DNA from: Bilabrum cf. latius
Lineage: Eukaryota; Bigyra: Bicosoecida; Bigyra; Bicosoecida
Length of the DNA: 64,000 bases
Direction of reading: 5' to 3'
Assembly (NCBI GenBank): GCA_965178125.1
Contig: OZ237737.1
Coordinates: 1,240,001-1,304,000 of the forward strand
Program-made: the position numbers and the translations under genes
The notes under the pieces: model-generated
Database searches by the model: none
The model's input: only the letters and a program-made list of their open reading frames with translations
Told to the model about the DNA's origin: nothing
In this document: positions 52,227-61,500 of the stretch, one piece after another
Layout of the letters: the number at the start of each line of letters is the position of its first letter
Numbering within the stretch: position 1 is the first letter of the stretch

Positions 52227-54758
52227 ATGTTGAGTGCCTATTCCAAACACTGGATTGAAGGCAAGGCCTCAATGTATCCTCTGTGGGTCATGGCTTTGCT
52301 TGCCGGCCTCGTGGTATCCCAAAATGACGTACATTTCGCAGCAAACACAGCAGTTGCCGTTGGGCGCTTTCGACATTTCTGGAATTCGAATGGATTCTGC
52401 CCGCCGTCGCCTCATGTCAATCAATCAGAAGAATACGACTTGGGTCTGGCCATGCATCAGAATCTGCTTCTGATCTCGTCAACGCCCAACACTCTAGTGT
52501 CCGACGCCGCCTTGGATCCATCCCTATTGCCGGCGGTGGCGCAGGAGCAGTGGCAAGTTCGGGTGCACTTTCTGTTTGACTTGATACGTTACACTGAGTC
52601 AAGACAAGAGCCGGCGACTGCAAGCAGCCTCCCGCCTCTTGACTACTCTCCATTGGTGACATTTATCGGCAGGCTGGTTGACTCTGGAATGCGCCCTGGC
52701 TTCGAAATCATGGGAAACCCAAACAATACGCTGTTTAGCAACTTTGATGACCCTGTTCAAGTGCACATGTGGGCTGACATGGTAGAGCAGGCCTTCTTGC
52801 GACTTATTGATCGCTTTGGGATCGAAATTGTCCGCCGTTGGAATCTCATGGGGTGGAACGAGATCGATTACCACGACACAGATGGTCTGGTGATGACCCC
52901 ATCTGGCTATTGCAACTACTACGATGCTACTCAGGAGGGGCTTCGTCGGGTCGGTCTCGAAGGCCAGATGGGCGCTCCTGACGACGGCCACATCATCGGG
53001 CCGATCGGATTCAGGTTCTTCGCCCACGTGCTGAACGGCACAGATTTCTTCACCGGAAAGGCGCCCGTCCTTCCTTCATACGTTGGCGCGCATCATAAGG
53101 GAGAGCCCACGAGCTCTCTCGGTCTGGCTTCGAGCATCCTCGCGGGCACCGCTAGCCAGCTATGCCAGGTGAAAGAAGCCGCCCCCGGCCTGCTGGGCAA
53201 GCAAAGGCCGGACGGGAAGCTCATCCCGTGGTCGAACGATGAGAGCGACCCCTTGGGAGGATGGAACAAGCTGGAAGAGTGGCGTGCAGACGCTAGGTAC
53301 CCTGCGATGATGGCCAAAGTCATCACGCAGCACTTCTGCCTCTGGGCCAGCCCGAACGCTTCAAGCCCTGCATGTCCCGGTGCTGCTTCGTTCCCATCTC
53401 CTTCGGTTAATTCGGGGCTCACCACCACTGGCTGCTCGGGTGTCAACCCCACTGGCCCCGGGGTGTTTCAAGGGGTCCCTCTGGGATTCCTCTCCTTCGA
53501 CGCTGCATTCATGAACTTCGGGCCCGACGGGTTCTGGGACCGGCGAACCTTCACTACGAGGTTCCTCATGAACAACAGCAGGCCTGCTCCTGGTGTTGAG
53601 ACCATCCGAAAGCTTTCCCTCAACGTGATGACACCTCTGAGCAGGCTTGGCGATGAGGCGCTGCAGGTGGTCGAATCTAGATCCAGCGGCCGTGCTACTG
53701 CGCTGGGCGCCGTGGCTTCCAGCGGATCGGCGCAGCAGGCAGTGGAACGTTCAGCACAGCCTTCGGTATCATTGATGTCACCGCCTACTTCTTTGTCGGC
53801 TTCATGGCCTCCTCCAATGTCCAATGTGTCGGCAATTGCTACCATGCGCAGCTCCACTGGCGAGGCCACCGTTATGCTGTACGGCTCGCAGGACGTCACA
53901 CAGCTGAATGGATCTATCAACGCCACCGTGGATATTGATTTGAGTGACCTGCTTGGTCTCGATTCAGGTACAGGGTACCATGGCACCGGTGCCGTCGTGG
54001 CCGTGGCGACCTACACGATCGCGGACAGAACGACAGACCCTAGGTCCGTGTGGGTGTCGGCCGGATCTCCCGTGTTCCCCGACCCCGCACTGCTCCGATC
54101 CATGAGGCATGGATAGGAAGTTGTAGCCGACTCGGTCCATCTGGTCAACGTATCTGCATCCTCGCAACAGGTTGCGGCAGGCTCCAATCTTGACCCAGAC
54201 GCACCTCGCGTCAGCCCGAGCTGGCGCCCCGACCAGTGGGAATCGGCCCAGCGGCATTTCGTGGCTGGGGAGGCAGTCGGTCGCGTGGATATGGGCACAC
54301 CGCGGCAGGATGGAGTTCTGCGACTGGGGGGGGCTGTTCCCCAGACTGGGGTCAGGGTGTACCACGTCTGCACCAGGGGTCCCAACCCCTAGGGGAATCC
54401 CCCTGACGGGGCCCCTGGCTCCCCTGCGTGGGTCCGGTGGCTGCCCAACCCCCCGCAGATGAACGAGAACGTGATAACGTGGGGAGACACCGACACTAGG
54501 TGCATCCGGACATTCGAGGTGCAGGGGCGTGTGGCAGGCGCAGCGGCGGGCGATGCCAATGGTGACTGGATCGACGTGCTGGACGGCGTGTCTACAGCAG
54601 CCAAAGCATACGTGCATGATTTGCGCGTGACACCAGGGACTCGCGCGGACCTGAATGGGTCGGGGATTTTGGCCGATGCGAGCCAATGGGAGTACCGGGT
54701 GCGAGCCGTTGACTACTGGGGCAGGGCGAGCGGTTGGGCCACTGGCCAGTAGAACTGA
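52227..54758 (+). CDS. IDUA: Alpha-L-iduronidase (glycoside hydrolase family 39), lysosomal/secreted
   Basis: 843 residues from ATG 52227, or 828 from ATG 52272, which sits directly before a signal peptide (MYPLWVMALLAGLVVSQ). Ends in TGA after TAGs at 54114, 54390 and 54750. Family hallmarks: FWNSNGFCPPSPH, PGFEIMGN, the acid/base Glu in GWNEIDYHD (about E212) and the nucleophile Glu in NDESDPLGGW (about E339), followed by EWRADARYPAMMAKV as in animal IDUA. The C-terminal ~200 residues form the beta-sandwich and fibronectin-III-like part and are reached only by reading through TAG. The enzyme removes alpha-L-iduronic acid from dermatan and heparan sulphate in animals; the protist substrate is unknown. 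A Ser-rich insertion makes it longer than the 653-residue human enzyme. Confidence 0.88.
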
Positions 54759-55023
54759 TGGCTGCCATCACGATTGAATGAGTCGTCCACGGTACGGAAG
54801 TGCTGCACTGCGCTGTTGCAGAGGTGTGTGGGCGTGATCAGATCCGACAGGCAGGGCGGGTCATGATGCTGTGCACAAGATAAGGTAGAAGGCGGGCAGG
54901 CTGGCTCGTGCCGGTGGGTGGATCTACTGTGGGATCCGGAGCCGTGCGCTAGTTGCACCTGCTGCATCGACGCATATTTCCACAGCTTGCGAGCTTGCTT
55001 CAAGGTTTACTGGCAATTTCACC

Positions 55024-56603
55024 ATGCGAATCGAGTCTATGATAATAGTTTCTTGCATCTGCCTCACGTTTGCGGCGGCTAGCTCAAGTTTTTACTCAAT
55101 CGTGAGCCGCTGAGATCATTACAATAGTGTTATGCTACAGCGCTAAACTCAAGAAGATATTCACCATTCCAGAGGCCAATACCGCGTAATTGACAATGTG
55201 TTACATAAAAAATCATGCAGGGCGACTGGGGTGGTCAGGACACGACGCCGTGAGGAAATCGATCGCATGACTTGCTCGCATCTTCAGCCGCATGTTCCAG
55301 CAAAGCTCCGACAGCAAAAGCAGACTGGTGCCTCCCGCAGATACTACACGGATGCCGAGTTCAAGGCAGCAGCTGCAGTGTCTAAACTGGCTGAGAACGA
55401 GTGAGAACCGTGCTCAAGTTCCGCCTGCAGGCCCTGGTTCAGGTCAAAGTGCATCTGACGGTTGCATCAACGATAGCCTTTCGCACTGGTGTCCTCGACT
55501 CAACCACAGGAAGCCCGCCTTCGCTTTGCTCAACGGCGACAACTTCTACTCGTCTGGTATTCATGGAGATGCCACCAATTTTCGATTCCAGTCAACATTT
55601 GAGGACGTTTTCACTGGGAACGACGTGATCGACGATCTGGATTTCTACGCTGTTGCAGGCAAGTGAGTAGCGCTCTGACCTGATCATCCCGAATCACTCA
55701 TTGTTGCTAACTACATTGTGTGCGTCTCCAGCGAATCTTATTTCCGCTGCAGCCACGACTGGAAGGGCAACGTCAGCGCCCAGATCGAGCACAGCCGGCT
55801 GTCGAAGCGGTGGAACTACCCAGACTACTTCTACACCGTCAACGCTACTCTGTCCAGCGGTACACCGGGGTCCCAGAAGGAGTATTCTGTTGAAGTTATC
55901 ATGGTAGACACGGTGGTGCTAACCCTTGACTTTGCAGTTGAGAAGGGCGACGAGGACTTCGGCAAGCAGTACGTGAGCCGGACACTTTGACCTCCTTTGT
56001 GCCTGGTGTAGAAGCCTACTAGTCTGTCTTTTACCCGATCTTTGCTAATATTGTTACTCATTGTGCGCAGGAGATCCCCGAGGACGTGCGCGCGACCAAC
56101 TGGTGGGAGTGGCTGACCTCGGCCATGGAGAGCAGCACTGCTGATTTCCTCTTCGTGGCAGGGCACTACCCCGTGTACAGCCCCGGCTCCCACGGCCCTA
56201 CGTTTCTGCTGGAGCTGCAGCTGAAGCCGCTGCTTGAGAAGTACAACGCGCACTACCTGTGCGGCCACGACCACATCCAGGCCCACATCGAATACGAGGC
56301 GTCGCGTACGTCGTGGCAGGGTCCTTCCATGAGTGCTGCTATGCCGCATCGCACAAGAAGGACGTGCCTGCGGGCGCGCTCAAGTACATGCACGCGGCAA
56401 GCGCGCAGTGCAGCCTGACTGAAGAGGGGGAGGCGAGCGCTGCAGCCGCTGTGGCACAAGATGCCCACATCGAGGAGGTGCACGACACGGTTGATTCCGG
56501 GTTTGCTGGCATCTACTTCACCGATGCTGGCTTCAACGTGAAGTACTATGATAACGACCTGAATGTCAGGTACAACTCGTCGTCGTACGCACCTCGCAAC
56601 TGA
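55024..56603 (+). CDS. ACP5: Tartrate-resistant (purple) acid phosphatase, six exons, apparent 1-nt frameshift in last exon
   Basis: Exons 55024-55101, 55221-55249, 55341-55400, 55510-55662, 55753-55972 and 56071-56603; all introns (90-119 nt) have GTGAG donors and AG acceptors. Splicing rebuilds the dinuclear metal site: GDWGG (exon 2, only 29 nt), GDNFY, GNHD (formed across the fourth intron), GHYPVY and GHDH. QSTFEDVF, GNVSAQI and SKRWNYP also match ACP5. ATG 55024 starts a signal peptide. After HIEYEA near 56297 the frame must step by one base to continue into GVAYVVAGSF, and the exon lengths sum to one base short of a whole number of codons; this is a sequencing error, a pseudogenising deletion or frameshifting. 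It has no in-frame TAG and ends in TGA. Family members hydrolyse phosphomonoesters in lysosomes or outside the cell. Confidence 0.85.
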
Positions 56604-56764
56604 TGTAGGGGCTCGTTCCAGTGGCGCGGAGCTGTTGCTAGGCGTTGTCGTATCTATTGATCCAGCAACTGTCCAGGCGAGTTGACTAATGACTTGAGCT
56701 CCACAGTTTTTCTCTTCGATTAACCTGCGCACGCTTTTTGTCAGCAAGTTGGCCCGACAGATCA

Positions 56765-58129
56765 TCAGAACTTGCCGGCCCGGTAGTCGGCGATTGCTTG
56801 CTGGATGCCATCCTCAGAGTTCATCACGAACGGGCCACGTGCCACGACGGGCTCGTCGATGGCGGGGCCAAGGAACACGACGACTCGCCCTTGCTTCCCA
56901 TCGCTGGGTGCCCTTGCCTTTGTACCTCCCCCTCGTAGTCGCAACCTGAGGGGAACTCTGGCTGACCGACCCGAGTCCTCACCTGCTCCTGCCGCGGCGA
57001 GTGGAGCAGCAGGCCCTGATTCAGCAGGGGGTTCAGACTCACCGGCAGAACCGCTGGGGCTTGATGACGCGGCGATGGCGCCTGTCGAACCCGTAGCTGC
57101 CACCTCGGTGGTGTCAGCCGCAGCCGCCACTCGCCCGTCGATGCTGCCAGACGCACGAGACAACGCGCCGCTCACCGACGCAGATTTCGCCACCCGGACT
57201 GGTGGCAGCAATCCTGCATGACCATGCTTCAAGATGGACGGGTCGCCGCCACCTTCGGCGCCTACAATGTCCCAGCCGCCGTGCACCGCATACGCAAACC
57301 CATTCCAGCCGGCCGGCACCTGAACCTCCGGCACGAAGGCTTGGTCCGACTCGGAGATAGGCTTCTCCCTTGCAGCCTCCAGCCAGGCTGCCCCGGGGCC
57401 TTCCTTGGCGCCATCTGCCCTCGGGATGCCTCCGTCGAGGCCGCCCCTTGTAATGTCCAGGATGAGCAGAGGGTGCGCCATGCGGGCCGGGCTCGATGTG
57501 CCAGGCTCTCCGAGGCTTCCAGTCAGCACCCTGCATGCATACCCATGGCCCAAGTCTAGCACGGGGATAGATTTGGCTGTGATATCTTCGTGGAATGGCT
57601 CCATCATCTTGGACTTTGACGGCAGGTTGAGCCAAAGCTGCAGCATATGTGTGTCTGCGCTCCCCTCCGGCATCTCGCTGTGAACTATGCCCTTTCCTGT
57701 GGTCATCACCTGCACATCTAGCCCGCGAACTACTGCAGTATTTCCTTTTGAGCGTCTGGAGTAGTCTGTATGGCGGAGTGCGCCCCGAAACAGGATGCTG
57801 ACAGTTACAAATCCACGGTGTGGGTGAGGCTCGAATCCACCCGGCTCTTTGATCCAGTCTTCCGCCAGTAAAAGGCAGGGCGACGCCTCGCTCCAATTTT
57901 TTACTGCTCCTACCACACCTGGGTACAGAACAATGTTTTTCTTGTAGCTTTGGACGCCGTCAGGCACTGACCGTGCCAGCCACGTCGCACCTAGGTACCG
58001 TGCGTGCGGCGTTGTTGGAGGTTCAGCAAGTACACTGCTGCCAGAATGTGAGTCTTTACCTTGTGATACTGACGCCATTATAGATGCAACTGCGACAATC
58101 GAAGCGATTCGACCTGGGAAGCGCTTCAT
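56765..58129 (-). CDS. Pirin-family bicupin with signal peptide and long insertion
   Basis: 454 residues, one exon, TGA stop, no in-frame TAG. The pirin metal site is complete: H102 and H104 in EPHPHRGF, H150 and E152 in GIVHSEMP. LQLWLNLP follows as in pirins. The N-terminus (MKRFPGRIASIVAVASIMAS) looks like a signal peptide, unusual because pirins are normally nuclear or cytosolic. A low-complexity Ser/Ala/Gly insertion (about residues 295-405) interrupts the C-terminal cupin before the closing FLGPAIDEPVVARGPFVMN segment. Pirins include quercetinases and transcription cofactors; activity here is not predictable. Confidence 0.85.
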   Translation of the reverse strand: MKRFPGRIASIVAVASIMASVSQGKDSHSGSSVLAEPPTTPHARYLGATWLARSVPDGVQSYKKNIVLYPGVVGAVKNWSEASPCLLLAEDWIKEPGGFEPHPHRGFVTVSILFRGALRHTDYSRRSKGNTAVVRGLDVQVMTTGKGIVHSEMPEGSADTHMLQLWLNLPSKSKMMEPFHEDITAKSIPVLDLGHGYACRVLTGSLGEPGTSSPARMAHPLLILDITRGGLDGGIPRADGAKEGPGAAWLEAAREKPISESDQAFVPEVQVPAGWNGFAYAVHGGWDIVGAEGGGDPSILKHGHAGLLPPVRVAKSASVSGALSRASGSIDGRVAAAADTTEVAATGSTGAIAASSSPSGSAGESEPPAESGPAAPLAAAGAGEDSGRSARVPLRLRLRGGGTKARAPSDGKQGRVVVFLGPAIDEPVVARGPFVMNSEDGIQQAIADYRAGKF

Positions 58130-58583
58130 TCTGTCTTATCGCTAAACTGTAAGCACTGCCTGCGCCGTCGCGATGCGGAACTTATCACACAAGTAACTCA
58201 AGTCTGAACAAAACGAGCGCGCTCACACCAGTCAAGCTAATTGGCAGAAGCCTGCGACCTGCAAATGATTGCGACCGCCGGCGCTGTGCGGCAACGAGCC
58301 AAGAATCCGAATCCGCACAAATACTTCCAATCATTTAAGCGGTTCGGTAACTTAACCCAACAATGTATTTCTGTATTTAAGCGTAGTGAAAACCAAGACA
58401 GGCTGTGCTGCGCATCAAATAATGTCATCTTATGCCAGCCGGTAGCGCCCTGCACGAGGTGCCACGGTTGCCCGGGCCCCCAAGCTGGCAACCGAGCAGC
58501 GATTCAGCCGCCGTACTCCAACGGACCGAAGGTTGGAGAACCTACGGCGCGGCGGCGGGGAGAGTAACCCTTCGAAGAAACAA
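58130..58583. promoter_or_regulatory. Divergent promoter region between the pirin and formin genes
   Basis: 454 bases separating two genes transcribed away from each other, so it should hold both promoters. It also contains a 24-nt copy of the LINE 3' end. No TATA box or known operator is convincing. Confidence 0.4.
58355..58378 (+). repeat. Solo copy of the LINE 3' terminal sequence
   Basis: These 24 bases, ACCCAACAATGTATTTCTGT then ATTT, are identical to the ends of both LINE 3' units (42514 and 42675 regions). It may be a heavily 5'-truncated LINE insertion in the formin/pirin promoter, or a short shared motif. Confidence 0.55.
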
Positions 58584-61500
58584 ATGTCAACTAGTTATTC
58601 ATCACCCGGAGCTCGTGGGCCCGCTCAGGCTGCTAGCCCAGAACTCAGATCTCGGGCGCGCTAGTCGAAGGATGCAGTTGACAGCCCGGGATTTGCAGCA
58701 AGGCGCGATGAGCCTCCTAGGTCTCCTGCAGAAAAATCAGCATTCTTACGATTGCTTGAGGAGGCTGAACAGACCGCGGATGCTATCGAAGAGGAGCCAC
58801 TAGAAGTTCATCCTCAGTTACTGGAGATTCACGAAAAGGCATTGGCCGAATCTAATAATATTGATGGCACAGGCTCGGCTAGCAAAAAACTGCTTCCACC
58901 GCTGCCTAGTGAGCCGAGTGGTTTGGAAGCTTAGACATCTTCGCCCCTGTTGCTCGCTCCGCCAAAATCGCGATTGACTGCCAGAACGCAACGGCCAGGC
59001 GAGGCTGGCCGCTCGTCCCCGCACGATGCTGGCTCTTACCTATCTCGACCAATTGGCAAGTCCCGTCTTACTCCGCGGCAAGGGCAGTGCAATGATCGGG
59101 CTGGACATAGCAGTGGCAGAAAGAAGGCTAGCGCTGCTCGGACAGCAGCTGCAGCAGCAGCAGAACTGCGGGCTCCTCGCCGACGAGCAAGCCCTGGCAG
59201 TAACACCCGCCAACGGACCATTAGTGTCGCAAAGAAGCCCGCCTGGGTCGGTGACAGGGTCGCACGTGAAGGTAAACGGGAAGGCACTGGTGACATCCGC
59301 GACGGGGCTAGGCATCATGGACCTTCAGTGCCTTCTTCCCATTTGCCTTCGCACCAGCCGCGCAGAGGCGTGCACACCAGGATCAGGCAGGCTGGATCCG
59401 CTGCAATCGCAGCGTGGGTGGGCAACGTCCTCCACGACGCTGCCACGGCAATGAGGGTTAGGAGGCTGCGCATCGACTCCGGGGACATGTCCTCCCTACT
59501 GGCTGACGACACCCCCGCTGCCATTGCCGCTCTCAGAAAGGTATTGGGACCTGTGGTGGACTCGGCCCGAGTGCGACAGATGATGAGGGCCAACTTTGCG
59601 CGGGAGTTTGGGGCCCACGGTAGGCCGGGCAAGCACCGCTAGCCCACAAATGATGGCAGTTCCAATGGACAACTGGGGGCAACAGGAAGCGCTGCGAGCG
59701 GTAGAGCCACTGACCGCAACGGCTCACCAGGTGCAGACACGGGCAATGCGAGCGCATCTGATTCCCGCGCGCGGACGCAAAGCCTTGAAGAGCTCGCTTC
59801 TGCCGCAGTTGCAGAGTTCGGGGACGAGGAGAGTGTGGCTGTGTCAAAGATGGCTGCAAAGCAAGCTCACCGCCGCGGGACAGCAGCGGCAGTGGAGCTA
59901 GGATCGCCACTCAAGCTTGCTCCAGGCAACCGAGTCGATTAGCTGCGGGGTGAGGGGAGTGCAGACCCTCTCGATTCTCTATCGGCCATGAAGGGTTCGC
60001 CCCTCAAGCTGGCGAGAGAGCGGCGGAGGGCAGACTTGGCCGCGGTGCTCCAAGATTCCACTAGGTCTGCCCACGCACTAGCCAACCTGCTCCATGCGAA
60101 GGCTCGCCAAGCTGCCGCTGCCCGGGCCCCGCCACCAGCGGTGGCTTCCACTGTCGGCTAGACGCACCCTGTCGTGGGACAGCCTGGTGTGCCCCTAGGT
60201 GATATGCCTCCAGCCACGAAGCGAGCAGATGCAAGCGAGGTCGCCCGTCGACTAGAAGGCGCGGCCGCTTTGCTGAACCAGGTGCTTGTGCGCCCAGGGC
60301 GTTTCATTGGAGAGTTTGGTGAGCCTGCGCCAGCCCAAGGTCTGCCTAGAGCCTCTGTGCTTAAAGCTCTTCGCTAGCTCGCCAGAGTGCTGCAGCAGGC
60401 ACTAATCGGATTTGGAGATGCTGATAGCCGCGCACAAGCTCTGAACGTTGCACAGCGGGGCTGCGAGTTCATGGTTGCGTGCGTCACCGTAGACGTGTCA
60501 GTGGAGGAGGAGCAGGGCCAGTCTTGCTGTAGCTAGAAGGTGCTGCATGCTGCCCTCTCGAGAGAGTCTACGGAAGCCTGCGTGCAGCTGAGGGTTGGTA
60601 ATGACGCAGCCTAGCAGTATGCACGGTTGGTCGAGCGCACGTCTGACCAGATACTTCAGAGTTCTCAGAGGCCTGGTACGGCGGCCTCTGGGGAATCAGC
60701 TCCGACGAAAGCTAGCATTATTTGGCGTGGCATCGAACAAGGAATGCTCTCTGGTGGCGGATATACAGACGGAGTTGCGTGGCTGCTGTCACAGCTGTGC
60801 TAGTCGGCAGGCGAAGATGCCGTCCTGCAGATTCAACAGTCGGCCAAACGCTTGCAGGGGACCGAGCTCGATGAGTTCAACCGGCAAGTCTCTCTAGTAT
60901 CTGCAACAGTCGCTGCAGTTTGCACGATCGGTGACTGGATCAGGACAGCCGTGGCTGCCACAGACACCATCAGCCGCACTGACATGCACGTATCCACGGG
61001 CTCTGATAATCGGAAGGCAGAGGCTGGCAGGTTGGTGCACGCATAGGATGCCAAGCGGCATTGGCAAGAAGCAGCAGCTGCTCGCACACCCGGAGCCTCT
61101 GGCACCGCTCTGCCCGGTCGTATTGGTGGTCACCTGCGGCCGAGCTAGGTGTCTGCCGTTGTGTCACCGCTCCAATCGGGAGTAGGCATGAAATCCGTTC
61201 CGCCCGTGTCGTCAAATGCAGTGATAAATCCTCCATCCGTCCCACCGCGGCAAGCCCACCTGCAGGGCCGCCAGACCAGACAATCGCATGTCGAAGGTGA
61301 CGACGCATTTGGCAGTCAGCTTTCCCCAGCGAAGGCCAGCCATTGCGAAGAAGAAGATTCCAGCGAACCTCAGTCCACAGGTTTGCTTTCACTCGGACAG
61401 GCAGTCCGCGAGAGGCTTGGCGGGACGGCTGCATCCAGCAAGGGTGGAAATGCAGACAAGGGAGCCAAGGGTGCGAGCGGAGGGAGCGCTGACTCGCAGC

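Noticed and set aside
56830-56960. A ubiquitin-like tail (LRLRLRGGG) in the pirin insertion
   Set aside because: It is a short match in low-complexity sequence without a beta-grasp domain before it.
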